Below, piece after piece: positions 12,583-23,945 of a DNA stretch of 64,000 nt. Origin of the DNA: Mastigamoeba balamuthi (Eukaryota; Evosea; Mastigamoebida; Mastigamoebidae); NCBI GenBank assembly GCA_902651635.1, contig CACRSC010000017.1, positions 2,352-66,351 of the forward strand. Reading direction: 5' to 3'. Made by a program: the position numbers and the translations under genes. The notes below the pieces were generated by a model, which saw only the letters and a list, made by a program, of their open reading frames with translations, was not told the DNA's origin and did not search any database. Positions within the stretch are counted from its first letter, which is position 1, and the number at the start of each line of letters is the position of its first letter.

Positions 12583-13089
12583 GAAGTCCTCGAGTACGTC
12601 GATGACGGGCTAGGTGCGACTCTCGCGGTGCGTCTCCGTCGGGGTGTGCAGGTCGGGCTTCGCGAAGATCTGCTGATGGTTGCTATCAGTCACGGTCCCA
12701 TGTCCCTTCTAGGACTGCCGATGCTGAGGGAGCTCGGGTGCTGGCTGGACATGGGAACACTGCGCCTTGGCTTCCCTCATATTGACACGTCCCAGAACTT
12801 GGTCTGGCACCTGGCACTGCGCCACATTGCAGAGGCGACGCACATCAAGGAGTACGCATCCAACGTACGCACCAACGACCTCACGTGCCAATGACAGGTC
12901 GTGATGAAGATGGTCAAGCAGCATGCACAGCCCGGCTCCCCCCACAGTGAGACTGCTCTCCTGCGAGTCTGTTGTGTACCCGACCGTCCTCGACACGCAC
13001 CTGCCCACCGAGGAGGACATCGCAGAGGCGTTCGACATCCTGGGCAGCCCACAGAGGCCCACTGGCCCAGTCGACCTCGGAAATCTCTG
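12583..13089 (+). CDS. Hypothetical protein fragment, possibly decayed
   Basis: The + strand reads as coding from about QRRTLEVLEYVDDGL through LLGLPMLRELGCWLDMGTL, then a 33-nt GTACGC...ACAG intron (12860-12892), then VVMKMVKQHAQ, and ends PRPTGPVDLGNL-like before TGA at 13087-13089. The last part is in a different frame after a run of six C (12951-12957), so a homopolymer error or a pseudogene is possible. No start codon or first exon could be fixed and no family was recognised. Codon usage and acidic/hydrophobic patterning in the last 40 codons (ESVVYPTVLDTHLPTEEDIA) look genuinely coding. Confidence 0.35.
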
Positions 13090-13390
13090 AACTGTGGGTC
13101 TCATACTATTGAGCACTCACTGTGGAATGTGAGGATGACTAGCTGAGGGGGAAATACAAAGAGCCATACACTCCAGAAAGAAGACGATTTTCAATGAGAA
13201 GGGTGATGGCCCTGGTGATACAGGAAACAAGAAGAGGCTGAAGGTCTGGCAATTGCAATTGGGAAGCGCGGGAGAAAGGAATCGACAGCTTGTCTGGCGC
13301 CAGATATTATTTGCGTGATACGAGATTTTCACAGGAACAGCTGAGTGTGAACGCGTGGAGGAGCTTAAAGATATACAAAGCAAGGAAGAG
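13090..13390. other. Upstream region of NAPRT with a Sec10-like fragment
   Basis: This is noticeably AT-richer than its surroundings. About 43 bases starting near 13221 resemble the Sec10 exon 3/intron 3 junction (about 9748-9790) with 8 differences, seven of them C-to-T or G-to-A. The 21-mer at 13300-13320 (core TTTGCGTGATA) recurs with two changes at 26369-26389. Confidence 0.45.
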
Positions 13391-15012
13391 ATGGAAGGAC
13401 CACTGGCGACCGACCTCTACCAGCTCACCATGGCGTACAGCTACTGGAAGAGCGGGCGGTCCGAGGAGGAAGCGGTGTTCCACATGCACTTCCGCACCAA
13501 CCCCTTCCACGGCGGCTACGCCATCGCCTGCGGCCTCGAGCCCGCCATCGACTGGCTCCGCGGCCTGCACTTCACCCCCGACGACCTCACGTACCTGGCC
13601 ACGCTCACGGGAGCCGACTCGAAGCCCCTCTTCGAGCCCGAGTTCCTCGAGTACCTCGGCAGGCTGGAGCTTACGCTCGACGTCGACGCCGTCCCCGAGG
13701 GCACCGTCGTCTTCGCCAACGAGCCCCTCGTGCGCGTGCGCGGGTCGATCCTGCAGGCGCAGATCGTCGAGACTGCGCTGCTCTGCATCGTCAACTTCCA
13801 GACGCTCGTCGCGACCAAGGCCGCGCGGCTGTGCGAGGCCGCCGGCGGGCAGAGCGTCGTCGAGTTCGGACTGCGCCGCGCTCAGGGCCTCGACGGCGCG
13901 CTCGCTGCGTCGCGGGCGGCGTACATAGGCGGGTGCTGCGCGACGTCCAACGTGTACGCGGGCAAGCGGTACGGCATTCCCGTGCGCGGCACGCACGCGC
14001 ACAGCTGGGTGATGGCCTTCGACAGCGAGGTCGAGGCGTTCGAGGCCTACGCGCGCGCGATGCCGGGCAACTGCACGTTCCTCGTCGACACGTACTCGAC
14101 GGTCGGGGGAGTGCAGCACGCGGTCGAGGCCGCGAGGTCGACGGGCGCCAGGATCAACGGCGTCCGGCTCGACAGCGGCGACCTCGCGTGGCTCTCTGGC
14201 CAGGCCCGCAAGATCCTCGACGAGAACGGGTTCCCCGACGCGGTGATCTTCGCGACAAACGACCTCGATGAGGCAAGCGGCTCTGCACCTTCTATGCACC
14301 CATACCATCTCCAGCTCACCCCCCCCCCCCTTCTCCTCGGTGCTCTCAGTACACGATCTCGAGCATCAAGAGGCAGCCGGGGAACGCCGTGTCCGAGTGG
14401 GGCGTCGGCACGAAGCTGGTCACGTCGTTTGACCAGCCGGCGCTGGGCGGCGTGTACAAGCTGGCGGCGATACGCAGGTCGCCAGACGCGCCGTGGGAGC
14501 ACCGCCTGAAGCTGAGCGAGCAGGCGATCAAGGTGTCGAACCCGGGCATCCAGAACACGCGCAGGTTCCTCGCGCGCGGCACGGGCGAGGCCATCGGCGA
14601 CGCCATCTACGACGAGCTGCTGCCGATGCCCCAAGAGTGGGTCATCGTCGACCCCGCGGACCACACGCGCCGCAAGAAGATGCCAGCGACGGCCGACAGC
14701 CACGACCTTCTGGTGCCCCTCATGAGGGGAGGCAAGGTGGTCTACCCGTTCCCCGGCCTCGAGGACATCCGCAGCCGCGTGCAGGCCCAGCTGAGGGCGT
14801 TCCACCCCGGCATCAGGAGTACGCTTCTCCACACACGCACATATGTCGCTCTCTCCTTTTGTGGCTCACACCTTCCCCTCCCTCCCTCAGGGTTTGAGAA
14901 CCCGCACGAGTACCCTGTCGGCCTCGAGCGCCACATGTACGACAACAAGACGGAGCTCATCCTCAAGCTCCGCGAGCTGCACCAGCCCAAGACGGCCAAC
15001 GGGGACGCCTGA
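13391..15012 (+). CDS. Nicotinate phosphoribosyltransferase
   Basis: Predicted to convert nicotinate and PRPP to nicotinate mononucleotide, the entry step of the Preiss-Handler NAD salvage route in the cytosol. Three exons (13391-14272, 14350-14818, 14891-15012) give 490 residues, a normal length for eukaryotic NAPRT. Family marks are TDLYQLTMAYSYW at the N-terminus, FHGGYAIACGLEPAI, VEFGLRRAQG, the active-site-type GTHAHSWVMAF, and VRLDSGDLAWLS. The first intron is a GC-AG intron (donor GCAAGC) containing a long C run. I start at the ATG at 13391, since nothing upstream has an in-frame ATG near a conserved sequence. GVGTKLVTSFDQPALGGVYK confirms the second exon. Confidence 0.95.
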
Positions 15013-15904
15013 GTGCCGCACTTGCAGCGCCAGAGGGGGGGTGCATATTCCCTCGCCTGCCTTTGCCACATGCCCCGTGGGGTGCACTGATACATGCGCC
15101 ACGTGGTCTTCACCCCAAAGGAAAAAGTGTCCCGGCTGCCACGCGGAGCCCGCGGCAATAAAAAAGCCCGCAGCCACACGGCTGCGTAGAGCCAAGTGGC
15201 CTGGTGGCCGTTGCCCAGATAGCATTTCTCGATCATTTGCGATCGGGGACGCCGTGCGCCCCCGCAGCGGGAAAACAGGGTCAGGAAGTGCATTCTGAGA
15301 AGAGACCAGGAACACTTGGTGCAGAAAAAGCCCGCAGAGCATTTTCGTCGCAACCGATGTTTCTTGGCGGATTTTCACCGTCGCCGGAGCACCCGGATCG
15401 CCCGCGCGGCGACGCCCGATTGACACGATGGGCGTGGGCCCGCCGAGCGGCGGCAAGAAAGGCGGGGTGTGAGAAACCCCCATGTTCATATCGCTTTATA
15501 TCGGAGAGCAGTGGAAACCGTCCCCGATCGGGTTAAACGATTATCTAGCACTAGAATGACCCCCGACAGTCCACAGACCACGGAGCGAGTGCGCTGCGCC
15601 GAGGGGCCCGGGCGTCGGGGTCGTCACAACCCGGCAAATTCGTGGTTGAACGTGACGTGTTAATTGATATCCGTCCCCTTTTTACCAAGCTATCATCACC
15701 ACTGAAAGGTGCAGTGTTTAGCAACCCGCGGCAGCATCACAGCGCACCCGCACAACCCCGAAACACCCCCTCAAGAGCGGACCTGCATCTCGCGAGCAAC
15801 ACCTCGAGGGCCAGGTCGCCGGTTTTTGTCTGGGAGAACACCCGCCAGTTCGACGAATTGCACTCGAGAAGAGCCGGAGCAGCGCTGTCCCCCCTGTATA
15901 AAGA
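15013..15904. other. Intergenic region
   Basis: No gene was seen. A small hairpin of GCAGCC/GGCTGC around 15168-15185 and an AATAAA at 15158 follow NAPRT and could be its 3' processing signals. A TATAAA-like word lies at 15896-15902, just before the next start codon. Confidence 0.4.
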
Positions 15905-17174
15905 ATGATGACCGAGGACGACCAGCAGCTGTTCTTCGACCCGTGTCCGGTGCCCTCGGTGTCGGTGGGCCTCGAGGACGTGCAGAGCCACCAGCCGCCC
16001 GCCATCACGGTGGACCCCTCGCAGATTTTCATCGCAACGACCTTCAAGGTGCTGCTCCCTTTCTCGACGCTTTTTCTCTTTCATGGTCTCCCGCTTTCTC
16101 CTATCTGTGGGTCCTGTGGGGCGGATGATGGGTGGTGTGGGTAAAACATTCCCAAAAACTCACAGATGTTTTTCGATGGGTTTTGCAGGTCGTCGTCACC
16201 ATGGGAGCGGCCTGGATGGCCGAGTATGGCGTGACGTCGGCAGAGGTCTGGGCCTCGGGCTTCCGCGCGTCGCTCTACACCGAGGGCAAGGAGAAAGACG
16301 AGCACCGTGCGCCTTCGCCTCCTTTCTTTCCGCCCTTTGCCCAGAAATCCCACGGCACTGAGTTTTTCCACTGCAGCTCTCGCGGCGTGTCAAAAGTGCT
16401 GCGCCTCGCGCGAGTCGAGCGTCCGCGTCGGGGTCAACGACATCAGCGTGTCGCTCTCCTCCGACTCGAGGCCTTCCGATCCCCTGCGCGTGTTCGTCTT
16501 TGATCGCTGTCGGTCGTGCGTCCTCTTCGCTCCCTGTTCTCCGGAAGCCTCTTGTCGTTGATTGAAAGAACGTTTTGGTCTTTGCCCCTTATAAGTTCGC
16601 CCGCACTGATTACACTCGCCCCCACAGGTACTGCAACTCCTCGAGACTACATCTCGGCGGTAGGGTGCGCCTGTGCCTGGACCTCCGCGGCAACAACGGC
16701 ACGACGGTCGCGAGGGTCTTCTCGGACCCGCTGTCGCTCTGCTCCAAGCAGTCTCCCAGCGGCCCAGCCGAGGGTCGCAGAAGGAGGGCCGAGCGCAAGA
16801 CCAAGTCCTCCGCGGGCACCCAGAGCCCGGTGGTCCCCAGCCCCATCCAGGCCCGCCAGGCCCCGTCGCCCGAGATGCCCACGCTAAGACAGCCGGTCGC
16901 CCAGCAGGCGTCGGTCGCGGCGCCCCCGATGGTAGTCCCATCGCCGCTGGACGCGTTCCGTGGCGTGGACCTGTTTCCTACTCTACCGAAGGAGCCCATC
17001 CAGAGTGTCGACCCGGTCCAACTATGCGAGGAGCTCAGGAGATCGTCGTCTTCGACGGGCGAGCCGCTGCTCGCGGGCCCCATCGTCGAGCAGCTAGAGT
17101 ACTACGAGAGGGTGCAGTTGATGCGCTACCTCCAGATACGGATGATCAAGGAGCAGTTGCTCAATTCGAAATAG
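15905..17174 (+). CDS. Unknown protein, possible DNA-binding fold
   Basis: Four exons (15905-16048, 16189-16306, 16377-16512, 16628-17174) join in frame to 314 residues. The first ~180 residues hold an immunoglobulin-like pattern of alternating strands: VGVNDISVSLSSDSRPSDPL, RYCNSSRLHLGGRVRLCLDL and TTVARVFSDPLSLCSKQ. This recalls p53/Rel/IPT-type beta-sandwich transcription factors, where a final strand ends in a basic SK motif. A basic RRRRAERKTK stretch, a proline-rich linker and a C-terminal amphipathic helix (YYERVQLMRYLQIRMIKEQL) follow. I could not assign it to a named family; the transcription-factor idea is inference. Confidence 0.55.
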
Positions 17175-17388
17175 GGCCCCCACGATTTATGTGAAAACAG
17201 CCATAACATTCACCACCTCCTTCCCCCTGTGCATTGTACCGACATTTTCTCCTGAGCGTATGCCATTCCATGGGAGGCGAAGCGCACCGAATACATTTGT
17301 TTTGCACAGAAATGGTTATTCTTTATGGATTTCTGCCAGTCATTGATGTGTGTCCTTGGCGAGAAAAAGTACCGCATCGCTAGGAGCC

Positions 17389-18392
17389 TCAGGCGTTCAG
17401 CCACGGGAAATGCCTCCCCTCCGGGTCGTGCTCGACGCTCAGGCGCCCGGCCCTGCTCGACGCACGACCGTCCGGGGAGACGATGACGAGGAGAGGCAGC
17501 TCGTCGACCGCAAAGCGCGCCGCCAGCTCCTTTGATCGTCGGTGATCATCAAAGGAAATGGACAGCCACGGCATGTCCTGGCGGTGCTGTCTGTACTCGC
17601 TCTCAGTCCTGTCCGAACTCACGAAGACGACCTCGAAGGGCTTCTGGCGCGCCAGGAGGCGGGTGTACACGCCAACGAGCTTCGGCATGAAGGCCTGGCA
17701 GGGCGAGCACCACTGCGCCGCGAAAAAGAGGCCCACGTACTTGTTCCTCAGGGCCTCGAGGCCCACAGTCGCTCCTGCTGGGTTGACGAACGATGTTCCC
17801 ATAGCTTTAATGGGGGGCGCCAAGGCCCATGGGAAGGTCGCTATGTTGCCCTCAGCGATCCCTGCCATTATATTCAGGCTCTATGTATAGTTGGTAGGCG
17901 ACTTACGTTGCCGGGCGTTGTCGGCGATGAGCTGACCGTCCGGGTCGATGACAATTACAGATGGGATATCCGTGACTCCATACTTGGCCAGGAGGTCGGA
18001 GTGGCGGGATTTGTCCTCGAAGGGAATTGCCAGCCAGGGCATCGATGCATAGTGCTGCTGAAACGAGGCCGAGTCTCTGTCCTGGCTGATATAAACAACC
18101 TCGAAGTGCTTCGTGCCGTGATGCGTCTTGTAGAAGTCGCCGAGCTTGGGCAGAAATGTCTGACTGGGTGCCGCCCAGCTCGCACTGTGGGAACCGCATC
18201 AGGCGCAGCGCAGCGGTCTGGGGGGGGCTCTGTACGAGAAGAACAGAAGGAGGTACTTGCTCTCGAGCTGTGCCACAGGAACCTCCTCCTCCCCGTGGAG
18301 CAGTTGTTCACCCAGCAGACTCGTCAGGGCTTGCAGTCGAGCAACAGCTTGCGCCGTCACGGGAGCCTTCAAATGAAGCAGCCAACCAGTCT
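17389..18392 (-). CDS. Nucleoredoxin-like, two thioredoxin domains, one inactive (5' end missing)
   Basis: Tandem nucleoredoxin/tryparedoxin-type domains. Exons at 18236-18392, 17907-18184 and 17389-17861 are joined by introns of 51 and 45 nt with matching phases. Domain 1 reads LLLFFSASWAAPSQTFLPKL, where the WCPPC redox motif expected after ASW is replaced by WAAPS, so both cysteines are gone. Domain 2 reads LFFAAQWCSPCQAFMPKL with an intact CSPC. Both contain the family's FEVVYISQDR / FEVVFVSSDR and MPWL signatures. Domain 1 could be a structural or substrate-binding module (inference). The first exon or exons upstream of 18392 could not be fixed: the frame needs one base from an earlier exon and has no ATG. 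The gene ends in PWLNA. Confidence 0.85.
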
Positions 18393-19234
18393 CTTAGAGG
18401 GATCGCACAGTCAACGGGAGAGGTGCGCCTCACTCTGCTCTCGGGGAGCGTGTTCCCCACGGTCGACGACTGAACCTGGGCGGAGCTCGGGTTGGCTGTC
18501 GTGGCTTGGCCTCCGTCGGATGTCCCGGCGTTGCCGAGGTCATAGCGAGGGGCGACACGGGCCTCGCGGTGCTCAGATGAAGGCACTGGGTGTCCGTGTG
18601 GAGACCTGTTTGAAGCCTCTGCAGTGCTTGCCCATGCCTCCGCTGCTGGGGATTTACGTGGAGGTGTACGCTGCCTGCTTGTGGCAGAGTGAGTAGCGCA
18701 GGCGCGAGCATCCGCACCTGTTCCTGGACCACCCGGTGCCCATCTGAGTCGCTGCAATTTTAGATATGGCTGCCACGAGAAGCTTCCATAAGTCGAGTGG
18801 TGCAGCCGAATATTACCGAGAGGTGCACATGTCACCCACCCCCACGCGTATCCCACCGATCGGGTGTCGTTCTATCGAGTAGAGCGGGCTTCGTTGTGCC
18901 TGTGCGGCTGCCAGTGAGAGTGGGCGCTCCGCAGGTCCACTATTCACCCCCAGCGCCAAACATGGCATCGAAAAACGAACCGTGCGTGTAGTGGCGTGGC
19001 ACGTGATGCACAGTCGTTAACCGCTCAGGCGGTTCCGGAATGTAGTGTGGATGAGATGGCCCTGCTCGGGATGGGTCTATCACAGTGAGGGTTGTGATTA
19101 TTCCGTCTGTCTAAGTGGTGGTGGATGGAGGAGGAGGGAGAGGGGAGGGGGTGGGCGGGGCTCTGGCAGGACAGCGTCAGCGCGCGCTGGTCGTCCGGAC
19201 TGTACGCCGCGTGTTTGCTCGCGTTCTCAGCCGC
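18393..19234. other. Intergenic region with missing nucleoredoxin 5' exon
   Basis: The first nucleoredoxin exon should lie here on the - strand, but no convincing start was found. A G/A-rich tract occupies 19111-19162. No RNA gene or repeat was recognised. Confidence 0.35.
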
Positions 19235-20417
19235 TCAGCACGCGCACCCGCCCTTCGGGGGAGTGGCGGGTTGGTTGCCGGTCAGGATGACCGTGGCGCC
19301 TGCCTCCCTCTGCGCCACGGGCTCGGCCTTGCTCGCAGGCGCCGACTGGTTCGCCCTCGAGTAGATCGCTGCGTTGCCATTCGCGCCGTCAGTTAAAGTG
19401 CCACGCAAACGCCACCGCGTGTAGCGCAGGGCCCGGGACACCACCCCTCTTCACGGCAGAGCCAGGGACGGCACCCGGCCGTGGTCCCCAAGACGCCCGT
19501 CCGCCGGGTGCCGCCCGGCTGGGTCCGAGAGGTTGGGTGGGTGTCGGGCAGTGCGCCTGTCAAAAAAGAACAAGGAAAAAGAAATCAGCAGAGAAACCCG
19601 GACGAACCGCCGATGATCTCGTCAAACGCGCCCTGGACGTTGGTCGAGTCGAGGGCCGAGGTCTCGATGAAGGCGAGGCCGTTCTTCTCGCTGAAGGCGC
19701 GGGCGTCCTCGGTCGAGACCTCGCGCAGGTTGCGCAGATCGCTCTTGTTGCCGACGAGCATCACGACAATGTTCGCGGGCGCGTTCTCGCGCAGCTCCGC
19801 GAGCCACGCCTCGATGCTCTTGAACGACTCCTTGCTGGTGATCGAGTACACGAGCAGCGCGCCCGCCGCGCCTCGATAGTTGGCGCTCGTGATCTGTTGG
19901 CGAAATCCAATCAGGAGTTTGAGAATTACACGGCTCAGATTCCGCCCCCCCGCCAAATGTCCAATTCCACCCCGTGGGCCGCGCGCGCAGACGCCCCCTG
20001 CGTACCGCGCGGAAGCGCTCCTGGCCGGCGGTGTCCCAGACCTGGGCCTTGATGACCTTGTCCTGGCACTGCACGCAGCGCGTCATGAAGTCCACGCCGA
20101 TCGTCGACTTGGTCTCGTAGCTGAACTCGTTGCGGGCGAACCTCGACAGCAGGTTGCTCTTGCCGACACCGCTGTCGCCGATCAGGACGACTGCCGGCAG
20201 CGCGGGAGCGGGCCGGGGATGGGTGGCGTCAGACTACCGTTGGAACAAAGGAAGAGAAGCGCAAGAGAAGTGCAGAGCGAAGAGGCGCTTTTGAAAAAGC
20301 GGCGGCTTTTTCGACTTCGCGAAACGCTGGGGGCGCGGGCGGCCGAGGGGCGCGCGAGGGCGGGCGGCACGCACTCTTGTAGAGATAGTCGTACTCCTCC
20401 TGGACGAGGTCTGCCAT
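19235..20417 (-). CDS. Rab11-family GTPase
   Basis: Small GTPase of recycling endosome traffic. Four exons (20375-20417, 20006-20190, 19608-19893, 19235-19368) give 215 residues. All G motifs are present: GDSGVGKSN (P-loop), STIGVDF (switch I), [11 protein letters not shown] (switch II), VGNKSDLR and ETSALDS. YDYLYKIVLIGDS and [11 protein letters not shown] are Rab11-like. The last exon supplies a hypervariable tail ending GGCAC, a CXC double-geranylgeranylation signal, after a 239-nt intron. Reading straight on from exon 3 instead would give a truncated protein without that signal, which supports this splice model. Divergent from the kinase gene, 164 bases away. Confidence 0.93.
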
Positions 20418-20506
20418 CTTTGCACGCGCGCGGGATAAGGAAAGGGAGCCACCGAGGGTGTTTTGAGAAAGAGCACCACAAGATAGATTTTTTCCTGCCC
20501 CCTCGT

Positions 20507-20514
20507 AGATATTT
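20507..20514 (-). promoter_or_regulatory. AAATATCT element upstream of Rab11
   Basis: On the Rab11 coding strand this reads AAATATCT, about 90 bases before the ATG, inside the 164-base region shared with the divergent kinase. The same word is seen at the Cdh1, c'' and Mog1 starts. Confidence 0.35.
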
Positions 20515-20581
20515 CTCCCCCCGCGTGCCGTGCGGGAAGTCCCTTCTTTCTTGTATCTTTCGCTAAGGGGGCGCGCGCCGA

Positions 20582-22342
20582 ATGGGAGGAAAAGGGTCCA
20601 AGGAGAAGAAGCACAAGCCCAAGGACAAGGCGGGGGCGCCCACCCCGGCCGCCACCGGTGCTCCAGCCGTGTCCAGCTCCACGGCCTCGAACCCGTGAGC
20701 GGAGGAATTTCGCAGACCCCAATTCCTAACGTCACCGATACTCGTCTCGGCATTTATTAACCCCGCAAACGTCGCCGCTCCCTCCCACGCCGCTTCCAGG
20801 GCGCCCGTCGTCCCGCCAGCCAAGCACGATGAGGACTTTGTCATCATCGGTGAGCTTTGCAGCGCTCACCCCTCGATTCCGCGGGCCAGAGCCAACGCAC
20901 TAACTGGGCGTCGGTTGCGGGGCGGTTTTGCTGGGCTGGCTGGGCTCCGCTGGCTGGGCTTTGGGCCTGGTCCTGGGCTGGCGCAGGGTCCAAGAGGGAG
21001 AGCCTCGAGTCGCGGTACGAGGTGCTCGAGGAGCTTGGCAAGGGAGGGTTCGCCATCGTGCGCAAGGCCCGCGACCGCCAGACGGGGGACATGGTCGCCA
21101 TCAAGTTTGTCGACAAGAAGGGCGTCAGCTGCAGCCCCGAGGACCTGCAGTGCCTGCGCCGCGAGATCGACATCATGATGAAGGCACGCGCTCTCTCCCC
21201 CAGGGAGGGCCCTCTCATCCCTCATCCCTGACGCCGCCACGCAGCTGTCGCACCCCAACGTGCTGAGGCTGATCGACGTGTACGAGACGCCGGGGGAGGT
21301 CATCATGGTGATGGAAATGTGAGCGCGCGCACCCTGGGGGGCTCTTGTGCGAGCAGCCCCCCCTCTCATCTCACGCCTCCCAACAGCGTCACCGGAGGAG
21401 AGCTCTTCTACAAGATCGGTGAGTCACCGCCCGCCCGCCAGGGAACGGGTCCACTCACCCCAGCTCCGCCGGTGCGAAGTGGACCGCGGGTCGTTCAGCG
21501 AGGCCGACGCCGTGTCGATTGTCAAGCAGCTCGTGCAGGGCGTCGCGTACATGCACGACCAGAAGATCGCCCACCGCGACCTCAAGCCCGAGAACCTGTC
21601 AGTCCCTCCCTCCCTCCATCCCAGAACCCCCCCGTGTGCCTGAGCCCTCTGCCCGTGCGGTGCTGCAGTCTCTGCGCGGGCGACGACAAGAACATAGTGA
21701 TCAAGATCGCCGACTTTGGGCTGAGCAAGGCGTTCACGGCCGGTGACCCGCTCAAGACCGCCTGCGGCACCCCCGGTAACTCAACTGCGCGCCTGCCGGC
21801 AGCCACGCCCCCCTCTGCTGACAGCACCGCGTGCGCAGACTACGCGGCACCCGAGGTCCTGTCGTCTTCCGGGTCGTACTCAGACGCCGTCGACCTGTGG
21901 GCCGTCGGCGTGATCACATACGTCCTGTGCGCGTGCCCTCTTGGGGGCTGCGTGTGCCTTACTTTCTCTGTGTGCTGTGCAGGCTGTGCGGGTACCCCCC
22001 GTTCTATGCCAACAGCATCCCCGAGCTGTTTGAGCAGATCAAGAACGCGCAGTACGACTTCCCGCCGGAGGAGTGGTCCTCTGTGTCGGACCCTGGTGCG
22101 TGCAGCCCTCTCTCCCCTTCCCTCCATCTGCGGAGTTGCTCTTCCTGACACGGACACGTGCGGCTACAGCCAAGGACTTCATCAAGAAGCTGCTGGTGGT
22201 CAACCCCGCCTCCCGTCTGTCTGCCAAGCAGTGCATCGAGCATGCGTGGCTGCAGTCGGCAGAGGCGCTGAGCGGCGGCGGCGCCCTCAACATGCAGAAG
22301 ATGAAGGACTACACCATCAAGAGAAAGGCGCAGGCCATCTAG
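20582..22342 (+). CDS. CAMK-type Ser/Thr protein kinase, predicted N-myristoylated
   Basis: Complete kinase domain spread over about ten small exons. It carries LGKGGFAIVRKA (glycine loop), MVAIKFVDKK (catalytic lysine), AHRDLKPEN, IADFGLSKAF, TACGTP, YAAPEVL, DLWAVGVITYVL and GYPPFYANS. The C-terminal NPASRLSAKQCIEHAW is typical of CaMK/CDPK relatives. After the domain there are only ~30 residues, with no EF hands and no clear calmodulin site. The N-terminus MGGKGSKEKKHK has Gly2, Ser6 and a lysine cluster, fitting the N-myristoylation consensus, so membrane association is likely (inference). The first two short exons form a low-complexity Ala/Pro-rich leader. The start at 20582 is the only ATG in frame with the leader. 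Confidence 0.88.
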
Positions 22343-22576
22343 GCGCCTCGCGCCCGAGAGAAAGAAAGAAAGGAGATTGCTCCGCAACGCCGCTTCTGCT
22401 GTCGATGCTTCGACAAAAGAACAAACAAGGCCGCACACGCCCTTTTGACTGCTGGTTCTCAAACTCTGATATCTCGATTATCTTCTCTGTATCAATAGGG
22501 TATCTGCATTTTTCTCCATTCGTGCCTAACCAAACTGACTGATTGTCCAGTACTGCACAAACTGTGCGCACAGTGA

Positions 22577-23810
22577 ATGGAGTTCCCCTCATTCACTTCG
22601 CGCCTTGCATACCTGTTTGTCCACCTCGACGGCCAGCCCGACCCGCTGGTGCTGACGGTGACGGGGTGGAGCTGGTCGGTTGTCCCAGGCCCGTACGAGC
22701 GCAGCTCCTCGCGCAGAGACCCCCAGCCAGACCGCCTCTACCCGCCCTCTGTCGTCAAGTGGTCCGTCTCCGACGTCTCCGCGTGGCTCGAGAGTGTGGG
22801 GCTGCGCGATGTGGCCCCTGCCCTGGCGTCTGCTGGTGTCGACGGGGAGGTGCTGGTGCAGCTCACGGACAAGGATCTGCAGAAGGAGGGCATCAAGGTG
22901 GGGCCGCGCAGGAGCCTCTTGGCCCGCAGGTCCGAGCTCATGGACCACGGAAAGGACTACGACATTCAGGCAATTGTGGACCTCGACTCGACCACGCTGC
23001 GCTGCTGCTACCAGACTCTGCTCAGCAGAGCAGTTGTCCCCAGGGCCACTCTGGTGCACTTTGCCTCGCAGCACCGAGGCGCACGCGGGAACCGCAACGA
23101 CGAGCCCAGGCCAGTGATACCCACCGGCACCGCGCTCTGGTCGCTCGAGATGAACGACGTCTGCTTCTCGTCCTTCAGCAACAGGTCGTCGGCCAAGTGG
23201 TGGTACGAGGTCATCACGATCTCGCTGACGTTCCCGCGGTTCGCTCTCCACATCCTCGCGTTGCCCGATTGCCAGACCCCCGACATTCTCGAGCGGGTGC
23301 TGCTCGTTGGGAAGCCTGACGCGGAGCTCTGGAGGCGCCGCCTGGGCGACGCCCTGACCGCAGTGAACAACCGAGCTGCCCAGGCCAGCAGTGCAATTTC
23401 TGCGGACGCGGAGCGGCAGTCGGACATGCAAACGGACGCAGCATCCAGGAGCTTTCTCAACGCAGTTCCCGGATTCTCTCTCGACAGCAACGCGGAGTTC
23501 ACGGCCTGGGGCGGCTTCATCAGCTGGTCTCCGGCGAACCACAAGGTGTGGATACCCGGCCCACTGCATACGTTCGCTGTCTCACGCCACCGCGTAGTGC
23601 TTCCCCAAGGAGTTCAGAGACACTGTGAGAGCCATGCTGCTGGTGATCGCCAGGATGGGTGGCCGAGAGTGGCCAGAGCTGCCTGTCGAAGTGCTGTATC
23701 GCATTTTCCGTGCACTCGGCACGCGATACACCGCCAATCCGCTCGAGCACTGGAAGCTCCCAGAATCCGTGCTGGCCTTCGACGCTCACTACGACAGCCA
23801 CCACGTCTGA
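22577..23810 (+). CDS. SAM-domain protein
   Basis: Two exons (22577-23545 and 23598-23810) give 393 residues. A sterile alpha motif lies at about residues 57-121 (VVKWSVSDVSAWLESVGLRD, LTDKDLQKEGIKVGPRRSLL), a helical protein-interaction module. The remainder is unassigned. It includes a tryptophan-rich segment (SLEMNDVCFSSFSNRSSAKW) and a C-terminal LPVEVLYRIFRALG that resembles the core of an F-box helix pair, though the context is short. Tandem with the kinase upstream and YgeW downstream, each about 135-235 bases apart. Confidence 0.75.
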
Positions 23811-23945
23811 ATTTCGCTAAATACAATCGCGACAAAGCAGATTCGTTTCTTCGGTGCTTTCGTTGTTTATTTTTCTTCGGTTGTCGCGAGACTCCGTGTG
23901 CTTACACGTCTCAACCCACACTCTCAACCACCCCCCCTTCGCCCA